In this document: positions 52,006 through 62,553 of the stretch, piece after piece
How the letters are laid out: each line of letters opens with the position of its first letter
Position numbering within the stretch: position 1 is the stretch's first letter
Origin: Stentor coeruleus
Lineage: Eukaryota; Ciliophora; Heterotrichea; Heterotrichida; Stentoridae
Length of the DNA stretch: 64,000 nt
Direction: 5' to 3'
Assembly (NCBI GenBank): GCA_001970955.1
Contig: MPUH01000088.1
Span: 49,377-113,376, forward strand
Program-made: the position numbers and the translations under genes
Notes under the pieces: model-generated
The model's input: only the letters and a program-made list of their open reading frames with translations
What the model was told of the DNA's origin: nothing
The model's database searches: none

Positions 52006-52813
52006 TTTTTTATATCTGTCAATAATGTTTTATAACAAAGAAAATATATAACTTTTTTTATTGTTTTAAACTACTTGGAGATTGTTAATATAAGCTTTCT
52101 GAGGTCTTTTAAAAAAAAGTATTATTATTGTATAATGAGTTCACTTAAATTATATGTAAATGGAAGATGGTAAAGATAGGAATAGTTTATGATAGGAAAT
52201 ATTTTATTTTGAAGAATTAGATAGGGATATTTATAATGATATTTGTGCAAAAATTATCTTCAGAGATCATAAAAAATAAAAGAAAATGTGTTATTGCTTA
52301 GAAATGCTCCTCGAATATTTATTGATAAAGGTACAGAATATACGTATATTCTAAGAGAATAATTATAAAATGAAAAATGCAACATATTCTTTAGGATTTT
52401 TAATGTTTGAGGCGTTTTTTGTTTACTATGAAAAAGATAATACTAGAAAGATTAGATTATAAGATATAGTATTAGTAGATATATCATTATAAAAAACATA
52501 ATGAAAAGCGCAAGAATTATATTTAATTCTAAAAATGTCTTAGAAATAGGATATTGGATTTTTTCAAAATAAGAATATTAAATGATTTTTATATACAAAA
52601 AATATAGTGAAAAAATTATATGGATTTTTATGTATTAGATTATTTATGTATATTTATCATATGAGAATTATTTTTATGGGTTGAATTATTAAAAGAAATA
52701 ATTATATAGAGTTTATAGAAATTTTAGAGAAAAGTAAAATAAATTTATGCTTTTGAAATATGGAGTTTTTGATTACACTACTAAAAAAATTAAAAATTAA
52801 TAAGTACTCTGTA
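52006..52813. other. Intergenic, no gene seen
   Basis: Very AT-rich spacer between the acyltransferase start and the 3' end of the CDPK gene, both on the minus strand. Confidence 0.45.
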
Positions 52814-54389
52814 TTACTTTCCTATTTTTTTTTCCTCAGTATTGAGTGGCTCAGGAATTCCATATGATTGGGTAGCTGTATATTTAATACGGTCTAGAAT
52901 TGCACAAAATTCTTTAAAGGCTATTTGAGATGGATTTTTAAGTGTTAGTTCTCTCATCATTGTATCAACATCTGTATCAGTAATTTCAATCCCAGTTTTT
53001 TCAAGAGCTTTTTTCAACTGAGCTTTACTAATAAACCCTTGATTTTCCTACATCTGTCTTACAATATCAAATTTTTTAAAAGCCGCCCAAACATTTTCCT
53101 GCTTCATAATAGTTCCTAATTCTAAAGTTGCGGCAAGAAACTCAGTATAACTTAAAAGTCCATTTTTATCAAAGTCCGCTTCTCTAATAACATCTAAATA
53201 TCAAAAACCTTGAATGCGATTTTTTGTAGCATCTAATCCAGCTTCAACAAAAGATAACTCAAGGTCTCTAGGTGAAATAAATCCTGAATGACTTCGATCC
53301 ATTTTCCTAAATACATCTTTTAAATGAAAAATATCATTATCAGAAAGCATTTGAACGAGCATTTTCATTATTTCCCCTTTGATTTTGCTTTCTGCTTTAA
53401 AACTGTGTAACCTTGCAACTACTATTGGATCTAAAGGTCTATCAATAGTTGTGCTTATAGTATTTCTAAACCATATATCTTCCATAGCCTCAGCAGCGGT
53501 GATACGTTTTTTTGAATCAGGGTTTAATAGTTTTTTAATAAGTTCCTTCGCTTCTTTAGACACAGTTTCAAATTCTTTTTCTTTTAATGAATACTTAGCT
53601 TTTAGGACTTTTTTAAATATTTCTGCTTTATTCTCACCACGAAAAGGTGGGTATCCAACTAGTAAAGTGTGTAAAATAACCCCTAAGCTCCAAATATCGC
53701 ATTCCGGACCATAATTACCATTTATAATCTCAGGGGCAACATAATAAGGAGTACCAACAACAGTTGACATACCTTTATCTTTAGTGAATTTACTAGCAAG
53801 ACCAAAATCCACAAGTTTTACTTCAGCATCGTCTCTTTTAGTATCAAAAAGACAGTTTTCTGGCTTTAAATCTCTATGAGCTATATTAGAAACATGTAAA
53901 TGGTTGATTGAGTAAAAAAGTTTATACATAAGAAATGCAGCTTCTTTTTCAGAATACTTACCTTTTTTCTCTAAACGATCATAAAGTTCGCCACCAGAAC
54001 AGCATTCCATGACAATGTGAATATACTTATCATCTTCAAAAACTTCATAGAGTTTGATTATATTAGGATGATCAACAGTTTTGAGGATTGTGAGTTCTCT
54101 TTGGAGGTTTTGTAGTTCTTCTTTTACTCTTTCTTTAAGAACACTTTTTATTGCAACTTTCTGTTTATTGCCTAGTTTGCTGACTCCAAGTTTGACTATA
54201 CCAAAATGCCCAGAACCCAAATTTTGTTTGAATTCATAGTATTTGTGGATATCTAAATAGTTTTTTACTGTCTGTTATAATGTATATATTCACTGATGTC
54301 TCAGGTGGAGGAGGGCTGATTTGGATATGAGTTTGCTTTATGTCAGGAATACTAGCGTTTACAGCTCTTTTGGAAACAATACAACCCAT
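52814..54389 (-). CDS. Calcium-dependent protein kinase (CDPK), canonical
   Basis: Four exons (54389-54269, 54252-53209, 53193-53063, 53047-52814) give 509 residues. It begins MGCIVSKR, an N-myristoylation and palmitoylation signal. The kinase domain (about 46-305) is complete: LGSGHFGIVKLG, VAIK (K76), HRDLKPEN, DFGLASKF, GTPYYVAPEII. A linker leads to four EF-hands: DRSHSGFISPRD, DFDKNGLLSYTE (fully canonical), DIENQGFISKAQ (degenerate) and a last one without a clear loop. Calcium binding to the EF-hands relieves autoinhibition in this family. This is the active contrast to the two pseudokinase paralogues on the left of the window. Confidence 0.93.
53048..53062 (-). other. 15-nt intron (third) in the CDPK gene
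   Basis: GTAAGACAGATGTAG on the minus strand, phase 0 with in-frame TAG; removal joins KKFDI to ENQGFISK inside the third EF-hand. Confidence 0.88.
53194..53208 (-). other. 15-nt intron (second) in the CDPK gene
   Basis: GTTTTTGATATTTAG on the minus strand, splitting a codon; removal gives NRIQDVIREADFDKNG, a proper EF-hand lead-in. Confidence 0.88.
54253..54268 (-). other. 16-nt intron (first) in the CDPK gene
   Basis: GTAAAAAACTATTTAG on the minus strand. Being 16 nt it shifts the frame; removal joins YIITD to NIHKYYEFKQN and the glycine loop, giving an ATG start with a myristoylation signal. Confidence 0.88.
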
Positions 54390-56135
54390 TTATTTTTATA
54401 ACGAGGAAATATTCATTTACTCCATATCAATTTAAATTATAAAGGGGTAATTTATTATGGGATTACTGAAAAGTTATTCTTATGCTTGCATTTATTTAAT
54501 GATTTTTGGTGAATGAGAAGAAAAATATATGATTTTCTATTGTGTGGTTTAAGGTTGAAGGTTTTGGAGTATTGGGTTTTTTATATGCAATTTGGGATTT
54601 ATGATAAATAGTGGTTTTTGGTTAGTGGTTTATTGATAGTTTATGATTTTATTACGAATAGATTGATTTTTATAGGATTATATTTTAAAATACTTGGAAT
54701 TGTTGAATATTTTTTCTTTATTACTTTTAACCTGATAGTATTTTCTTGGTAAAATAATGGGTCTTAGAGTTCTATGAAAGTTTTGAATTAATAGTTTAAA
54801 ATTAAATGAGGTTTGGTGTGTTTATAAGAATTTTTCATATAAAAATCTTATTTCGGCAAAATTTCCTCACAATTAATCATTTTATTCTAATAAAAACCCA
54901 AACATTCCCTATAATTTAGCACCCCCAAGGTGTTCTAAAAAGTTAAAACCTTCAATCTAACAACAAATCCTAAAACTTTCATTAAAAAATCCTCACCCCA
55001 TAAATTGTTACATAATAAGAATTCTCTGAAATACAGCAAGGTCAATTTTCATAAGTAACTTTTTTTTCCTTATCCAGCTCTTTTAAAAACGAAAACTTTT
55101 AAATCAAAGAAAATCTAGATACCCTTTCAAAAAAAACTTTACATTTTCTGATCTGAAAATAAATTCATAGGCCAAGATCTTATAAATGTAAAGAGGTCAA
55201 TAAAAATTAGCATAAACCAAGTAAGTATTTTATATTCGAAAAAAATAATTTTCGTAATTTCGTTCAGAAGTCAATAATCATAAAATAAATCCTAAGAATG
55301 CGTTATAGATAAAACTTTAGATAAATATTTTATGATATAGAGAAATATGATAAGTTTATTATGGAAAAGATAAACTTTAAAGAAAAAATATAAAATTAGG
55401 ACAAGAAATCATTAATACCAAGAAGAAAAATGAAAAATGAAAATGCTATGAGAAGGTTAAAAATAGAGTCGAGCTTAATAAGAAAGATTTGAACGTTGAA
55501 CTGATTACGATAAGTAAATGGATTAGAAAACTTAAAGGTATAATTTTATATCATATTTGTATATAATATATCTCTAAAAAATGTATTTTTTTCTTGCTTA
55601 TGTAATCAGGTTTTCAATCAATAAAAACTAGTTAAATTTTCCTTTAATCATAAGGTATATTAACTTTAAAAACAATTACAAAATCTGCTAAATAATAGTT
55701 TTTCTATCAAAAAACTAGATTCTACTATCAAATTACCCCTTATTACCCTATATTTGTAATACAAACTAAAAAAAAAATCACATAATCTTCAGACTGTAGT
55801 CATGATTGAAAGTTCTACATTAATTTAATCACCAAACAAACAGTAAAAAAGCCTTCAAATCCTTCAAATTATCATAAACCTCATTATCCTATAAATCCTC
55901 TAACTTTTTAAGCTTAATTAAATAATCATATAAAAATGATTTTTCTACAAATTGTATCATATAATAATTAAATTTGTATTTCTCATATCTAACTAACCGT
56001 GAACTCAATACAAAACTTTTCATCATAAAAAATTATTCAATAAAAAATCCTCAGATTTCACTTATCATCATAAAAATTCCTAAACATTATATCATAATAA
56101 AAATTCCTAAACATTATATCATAATAATTAAAATC
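54390..56135. other. Divergent intergenic region, 1.75 kb
   Basis: T/G-rich on + for 450 bases (the A/C-rich 5' side of the CDPK gene), then A/C-rich towards the next + gene. No gene seen. It ends in a 27-bp tandem repeat just before the next ATG. Confidence 0.5.
56071..56124. repeat. 27-bp tandem repeat, two identical units, in the 5' leader
   Basis: Unit TAAAAATTCCTAAACATTAT plus seven bases, repeated exactly at 56071 and 56098, ending 11 bases before the ATG at 56136. As 27 is a multiple of three it also keeps an upstream frame open, which makes the coding region look longer than it is. Confidence 0.85.
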
Positions 56136-57605
56136 ATGGCATCTTACATCAGTGTTATGATAGCTTTCGGCAAATACGTCCACTATCTTAAAGGTAGAGT
56201 CCAAGCTACAAATGAACAATGTAAAATTCTTCTAGAAACTGTAGAGCCTTTAAAAGATATAATTTCTGAGCACACAACCGAAAAACCAAGTGATATTTCA
56301 ACTAAAATTGTTCGGAAACTAGAGGTAGGTCTAGATAAACTTATGCGATACCTTTTAAAAGCTACAAAAAAAAATTTTATAAAGCGTGGTTTAAACATAT
56401 CAAAAGAAAGAAACAAAATTAAAAGTTATGTCAATAATATTATCATCCTAGTTGGAGAGTATAACATGGCAGCTTTAAATAAAGCCAATAATAATCTTGA
56501 AGCACTTCCTAATATAATAAGTGAGAAATTAGGTAACTATCTAGAAGATAAACTTTGTGCTAAATTTGAGGATCTGAAAAAGTTTATCCAAGAAACAAAT
56601 CAAAATCTTATAAAACAAATTGATGAAGCAATACAACAGAGAGGGAATAATTATTGTGAAAGTCTAAACAAAATTCTAAAAACCGAAATTATTGACTTTG
56701 AAACTTTTTGGATGAAATTCGACTATGTTTATTTAATTAATTCTAAATTTCAAAGATATAATATAGACAAAGCTAAAATAGCACTTAAATACTATTTTAC
56801 CTTAAACCGCCAATATCTTGATATAAAAAGAATGATTATTGATAGAAAAACTTCAAAGAGTATTCCTATATTTTTAGATGAAATAGATATATTCCTAAGC
56901 ACAGTATGGGATTTTGAATATTCAAAAACTCTTTTCATCGAAAACCAAATAATAATTCCTTCTCAAGAAGATGACAGAAATTCTTCTGGACTTGTTTTCT
57001 TGAGTTTATCGGATTCTTTTACTCCAGGTGGGGTATCAAAAGGGACAAAATATTTTGTTGAAAGAGAAATTAGTAATGATGTCATTCCTTTTTTATGTGA
57101 TGATAACAATCCTATAGCTTATCTTGATGAAAATGATTTTTGTTGGTATTTAACTCCAGCTAATGAATATTATAAGGTTTATTATTTATTGGAAACACCA
57201 ATTGTCCTTCAGGGGGGGCTTAGTTTTTTGATTAATTGTGGGAATGAGTTTTTGACTCTTGAAATCCCTTTAGATAGTATAAAAGCTCCTGATAAAAGTA
57301 ACAGAACTGTGAATACAAGAGCATTTCCTTTTGATTTGATTTTTAATAATATGAAATATATAATACAAGGAAACTATGAATTAACAAAAAATGAGAGTAA
57401 TTTTGTATTGGAAAAATGCTGGAAAAGTCCTGTGCTTATAAAATTTGAAGATGTTAATTATAGTATTAATAAAGTTCCAGACTTAGATGTGTGGGTGAAT
57501 GTTTGTGAAGGAAAAGAATTTGGTGAAACGAAGTTTTTACTAGACTCGACTACGACATTGCTTATGAACTATAAAGAGTTTAAGATTATATATGTTAGTG
57601 AGTAA
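56136..57605 (+). CDS. Protein with MLKL-like N-terminal four-helix region and unknown C-terminal beta domain
   Basis: A 489-residue protein. I start at ATG 56136 because the open sequence upstream is leader with a tandem repeat and no ATG. Residues 1-115 form an amphipathic helical region with NEQCKILLETVEPLKDI, the pattern of the MLKL/HeLo-like four-helix bundle (NxxQCxxLxxRVxxL). Residues 115-270 are further helices (LPNIISEKLGNYLEDKL; NLIKQIDEAIQQRGNN). From about 285 to the end the sequence is beta-rich (VFLSLSDSFTPGGVS; YYLLETPIVLQGGLSF; WVNVCEGKEF) and I do not recognise it. No kinase domain is present. Membrane or oligomerisation roles are possible by analogy only. Confidence 0.6.
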   Translation: MASYISVMIAFGKYVHYLKGRVQATNEQCKILLETVEPLKDIISEHTTEKPSDISTKIVRKLEVGLDKLMRYLLKATKKNFIKRGLNISKERNKIKSYVNNIIILVGEYNMAALNKANNNLEALPNIISEKLGNYLEDKLCAKFEDLKKFIQETNQNLIKQIDEAIQQRGNNYCESLNKILKTEIIDFETFWMKFDYVYLINSKFQRYNIDKAKIALKYYFTLNRQYLDIKRMIIDRKTSKSIPIFLDEIDIFLSTVWDFEYSKTLFIENQIIIPSQEDDRNSSGLVFLSLSDSFTPGGVSKGTKYFVEREISNDVIPFLCDDNNPIAYLDENDFCWYLTPANEYYKVYYLLETPIVLQGGLSFLINCGNEFLTLEIPLDSIKAPDKSNRTVNTRAFPFDLIFNNMKYIIQGNYELTKNESNFVLEKCWKSPVLIKFEDVNYSINKVPDLDVWVNVCEGKEFGETKFLLDSTTTLLMNYKEFKIIYVSE

Positions 57606-58255
57606 AATTTGACAGTGAGGGTTTAGTTGTTTATAGTTTTTTTTTTAGATTTGTATATGGGATGCAATTTATATGATATAATTTTTGTTGTAAAATATTC
57701 TTTTAATCTCTATAAACCTATAATACATTTTGCTTATAATTTTTAAAAAACTACTTTTCTTGTGTAGTAAAAAAAGCTTATAAAATACTTTACACAAGGA
57801 GAACTTGAAATAATTTTTTCTAATCAAGTTCCCTTTAAATCATCCAGCATATCTTTTATTGTTATTAGTCATAAATATAACTTTATCATTCTTATAAAAC
57901 TCTTATAAATATAACTTCAGCAAATATTACTGAATCATCCAAACCACTCAAGCCAAGTGCATATATTTTAGCCTTATATAGCTTATTAAACTACTTTATA
58001 ATATCTTCATCCTCTTTAAACCCATTATTTTCTTTATAAACTTATCAAAAATCATAAAAACTCCTATACTAATCTAAATAAAAAAAAATCCATATCTTCA
58101 GCTAAGATAAGTGACCATATTATTTCCAAAAACCTCAATTTATTCCTTCTATCCATAAACCTCTCTGTTTCTTATTCTCAAAATAAAATATCCTTCCTAG
58201 CATTTCCAAACTTTTTTATCCTCAACTTAAATCATAAATTTTCCTTACAATAAAA
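57606..58255. other. Intergenic, no gene seen
   Basis: T/G-rich then A/C-rich from about 57930 to the next ATG. No RNA signature. Confidence 0.5.
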
Positions 58256-61025
58256 ATGCTGTATCGTGTTTTAGCTAGACGGGCAAGTCTTTTAAGAAAA
58301 GATCCAATAGATCTAAAGTTCAAAGGTATGAAAAATATCTTTGAAGTTTATGATTTCATAGAAAATAGTGAAAAGACCCCAAGCATGTATGGCTTAGCAG
58401 CACGAACCATAGGAATCATACTAAATGCAAACCATAAAAACTACAATGACATTCTAAACATAAAAACAACCAATTTCTTTTCAAGCATCGAAGAATTAAA
58501 AAATGATTATTCAGTTGAAGAGCTTTCTTATATAACATTTTTGATTCGAATACAAAAACAGCATAATTTCGCGAAAATCTTCAGCAACAATTTTGAAACC
58601 ACAGTAATTGCTAACTTAAACAATCAAATAAATATTTACCATGATAAAGATGCTGTTATAAACACTTATAACAATCTTGGATATTTAGAAAGAGTATCAT
58701 TAAATATTGAAAGAATCATTCAGAATTTGATTAGAGATAAAACTGGATTTTTTAATAATGATGAATGTATTAAGGTATTACAAGGAGCTTATTATTCTAA
58801 ACGTCCTTCATCGAAAATGGTAATACTTGAGATGCTTAAGTTTATAGAAAATAATGATTTAATGATTGAGTCAAGTGAAAATCTTGCACAGTATTTGGAT
58901 ATACTTATAAAAATTGACTTTAGATACAATCTTGGATCTAAAATTATTAATACTATTCTTGATATTCTTTTAAATCGAGTAAAATATTTGACTGTTAATG
59001 AAATTGATATGATTATGGAATTTTATAGCTCAACTGATGATTATAGTCGAGAACTTTTATATGAAATTTTAAATGTTTTAGGGAAAAAATTGTCAAGCGA
59101 AGAAATTACAAAAAAAAATACTTTGAACTTGGTAATGAGTCTTGGGAAAATTGCCAAAAGTAGGAAAATTAAAGCGAAGAAATTACAAAAAAAAATACTT
59201 TGAACTTGGTAATGAGTCTTGGGAAAATTGCCAAAAATAAGAAAATTAAAGTCAATGAATATATAATCGACTTACTGACCTATAATCTAATAGAGCTAAC
59301 AAGCAATAATCAAATAAGGTTTTTAGATTTTACTGATGCGCTAATCAGCCTTGAGCCATTCTACGAAACCATTCCTGAAAACATTGAAAATACTATCAGG
59401 GAATGTATTATCAAAGGTAATCCAGGTCTTTGGACTTTTAAAATGATCAGAGGGATTTTAAACATTAGCAACTATAATCTAGATGATTTTTTTCAAAGAA
59501 AAGATGAGCTTATAAGCAACATAATAAATTCATCAATAAGAATTAAACTAGAAATGATCATAAATATAACCAGTACAAAAAACTATCAAAATCATCCACA
59601 ACTAGTTGAAATACTTAAAATTATTAAATCTGAAAGTTTGAAAAAATCTAAAGGATGGCAAAATGTAAAGTTTTTTTTATGGGCTTATGATCCACTTAAA
59701 GATATAATACCTACAGGAGAAGTTGATGAATTATTGTTATATAGTTTAAGAGAATTAAAAGATAATTTGAATTCAAATTCAATGTGGTTTAATATAAAAA
59801 CTCTTGTGATATTTTATAGTTCAAACCCAAATATCTATAATTTATGGAAAGAAATTGTGCATTTGATAAACAAAAATATGGATGCTAATGATATACAAAG
59901 AGCTTTTAATGATATTTATGACCCTGGGTATATTGAAGCAATGCTTGAATTGGGTAATTTGTTGGATAAATCAAATCCTAGCGCAACAGCACATTTGTTG
60001 TCGTTAAATCTAAAAAAAGCTCCAGATCATATTATTGATAAAGCTGTAAAACTTGTGAATAAAACACCAGAGGATTTTATATTAAATTTTTGTTTTAATA
60101 TAAAAAAAAGGTCGCTTTTCACTCAGATTTTCACAAGTGGCAAAGGTAATCAGATTCAAGCTTTTATAGACAGATTACCTTTAGTAATAAAAAGTGAAGA
60201 AAATGCTAAAAAAGTTATCCAACTTATTCAATTACTCGGCGAGTACAATTTTTTAACTCAAAAAGTAGCTGAAATTTTTGAAAATTTTATTAACCCAAAT
60301 GAATCACATCAAAAACTTCACACAAAAATTGTTGTTCTCAGTTGCATTCCTGGGGGAATTCATAAAGACTTACCTCTTTTAAATAACCTTATCAAANCAT
60401 TCCTGGGGGAATTCATAAAGACTTACCTCTTTTAAATAACCTTATCAAATTTGATATGAATTACAACTTTGGTATCATTAGAGAAAAAATCAATACTTAT
60501 CTTTTATTACCATTTTCACATGATAAAGAACAAGAGTTTCTTAAGCAAATCAAAATTAAACTAGAGAATATTGAGAAAAAAAATATTGAAAATATGTTGG
60601 ATATGCTAAATGGGTTAAATACTAATACTGAGAATCATAAAAAGTTTATATCAAATTTATTACAGATTTCATCCGAAATTGTAAATAACAATATCGAGAA
60701 TTGGTTTCCTTCAGTTTTAGCTAAAGCATTAATTGTATTTGTCGACAAATACCCTGAAGACGAAAATTTGATTAAAAAAATTGAAGAAAGGATTATGCAT
60801 TTTGATTTCCCTACAACTATTCAAGCTAAACTTATTAAATTGTATATCGAAAATGGCAGACAAAATATTTTTTTTGATAACTTGTGTGAAAAATTCCAAC
60901 CACAACTCGGACTCCATTATGCTGAAGAATTAGCTAATATTTATGACAAGTATAAACCTGAGAATAAAAAACTAGAAAAAATCATCAACGAACTTAGAGA
61001 ACTTTTTCTTATTAATCAGATTTAA
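58256..61025 (+). CDS. Probable mitochondrial helical-repeat protein, broken by two duplications in the assembly
   Basis: Three open pieces (58256-59203, about 59200-60435, 60456-61025) are one gene of roughly 880 residues. The first break is a 77-bp tandem duplication (59097-59250) that shifts the frame; the second is the contig-end duplication around N at 60397. Without the extra copies the reading runs through. The N-terminus MLYRVLARRASLLRKDP is Arg-rich and free of acidic residues until Asp16, like a mitochondrial targeting signal. The rest is all-helical repeats of about 35-40 residues with no enzyme motif, in the general style of FASTK/RAP or PPR-like organellar RNA proteins, though I see no RAP domain. 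Function unknown. Confidence 0.6.
59097..59250 (+). repeat. 77-bp tandem duplication inside a coding region
   Basis: Units 59097-59173 and 59174-59250 differ at two bases (AGTAGG against AATAAG) and share a nine-A run. The length is not a multiple of three, so the duplication breaks the frame. Confidence 0.88.
60345..60449 (+). repeat. 52-bp duplicated contig end around an N
   Basis: 60345-60396 and 60398-60449 are identical, with only N at 60397 between them, inside the coding region. This is an unmerged assembly overlap. Confidence 0.9.
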
Positions 61026-61089
61026 TTTTTCATAAGATTCTGATATTAAATTTACATATATAAAAATCTCAATATTTGATGTAAATTTT

Positions 61090-62102
61090 TTATAGCTTAT
61101 AAGATTTTTTTTCTAAATCATACTCACATATATCTTCAATTATTTGTGGAGAAACATCATATAAAGTTTTTGGTATCCATGAGAGTTTTGTTTTAGACTT
61201 ATCTATAAGTCTTGTTTTTATTGCGTTTTTCAAATTGTAAGAATATTTTTCTATGAATCTTAACACAGCATAAAGTTCATTATTTAGGCATTCTGAATAT
61301 GAAAGGCCGATATTTTTTTTAAAGAGTTTTTGGACAATTTTCAAGATATTGGGCATTGGTCGTTTATAACTTCTAAACAGTTTCTAGCCCAAGGACTATT
61401 TTGGCTTGATAATTTCGTTATAATTGTTTCAATGTCGTAATTAAGTTTAAAACATTCAGATATTAAAGGAAGATGTGTAAGTATATGAGCTTGTGAACTT
61501 TCTGGGGTTTTATGATATTTGTTTATATCAATATTATCATCATGGATTAAAGAATTGTATAAGTTTTCTGTGGTTTTTGGGATGTAAATATTAGAAAAGC
61601 CTGTATAAAATGCTTCAGTGCCTGAAATCATTTGTCCTGTTAAGGCTAGGTATAAACCAAATTCAGGGTTTATAAGTTTAGGAAGGTAATAACTTCCTCC
61701 TATATCAGTAACAAGTCCTATTCCTGTTTCAGGTATAGATATTATTGTTTTATCTGTTAGAATACGTTTGTCGCATATCATACCTAAACCTACACCACTT
61801 CCTATTGACAATCCATCCATCACAGCAATTTTTTCGAATTTTGTATCGTTAATCATATCGTATAATGAGTATTGCAGTGGGAAGAATTCGTATTTGTTAT
61901 CTTTTCCTTTATAAAAGTTTATGAGGTCACCCCCTGTGCAGAAAGCTCGTCCTTTGCTTGTGATAAGCAACCTTTTGTTGGTAGATTTTATTAAGGCCCT
62001 TATTTTGTACATTTTTGATACGTTGAAACTATTTAGACGCTTGGGATTGTTGAAAATTAAGTGCTTTGTGTTTTTATAGTCATGGACTATAACATTTGGC
62101 AT
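61090..62102 (-). CDS. 3-hydroxyisobutyryl-CoA hydrolase-like protein (crotonase superfamily), one frameshift
   Basis: About 337 residues if the frame change near 61342 is ignored. The crotonase core shows GRAFCTGGDLINF (oxyanion hole), DGLSIGSGVGLGMICDKRI, and PETGIGLVTDIGGSYYLPKL, where the Glu and Asp match the catalytic pair of HIBCH rather than of enoyl-CoA hydratase. HIBCH releases 3-hydroxyisobutyrate in valine breakdown. At the break, ...DQCPIS is followed by a stop, while the next frame continues LKIVQKLFKKNIGLSYSECL, exactly the expected HIBCH continuation; one missing T explains it. There is no obvious mitochondrial leader, and the C-terminus (YKL) is not a standard peroxisomal signal. 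It converges on the helical-repeat gene, 64 bases apart. Confidence 0.8.
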
Positions 62103-62553
62103 ATTATTATAAAAGATTAAAGGGTTATGTTTAATATAGGGTTTTATGAATGTGGAATTTTTATGATGATTATTTTTGTTGTTGTTAGGATTTTATTATA
62201 GATTTCTTATGGTTATTATAAGATTTTTTATAGATTTATAGGATAATATATAGATAGGTATTGATAGAAGATTATTATGATAATCAACTTAGGATGATAA
62301 GTAAATCTAGGTTTTAAGTTAGGTTATTTTATGATAATAATAAGAATATTCCTCTTTTTGAGTGAGAATAGAACAATACTAATGGCTTTTTGGTTTTACT
62401 ATTAGCTACTTAGACATTTTAATCAATTATATTGACTATATTTTCTTAATATATAATAACATACCCTTCTTATCAACTCATTTCCATTTGTTTCCCTCCA
62501 TAAAAGCTTACTATCAATTCACTTTTAAAAATTAATCTCAACTACAATAAAAG
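62103..62553. other. Intergenic between two minus-strand genes, no gene seen
   Basis: T/G-rich on + near 62103 (A/C-rich 5' side of the hydrolase gene), A/C-rich on + from about 62400 (3' flank of the CK1 gene). Confidence 0.5.

Noticed and set aside
55974-56135. 54 extra N-terminal residues for the MLKL-like protein
   Set aside because: The upstream open sequence starts at TTG, is AT-driven and consists partly of a 27-bp tandem repeat; the first ATG in good context is 56136.
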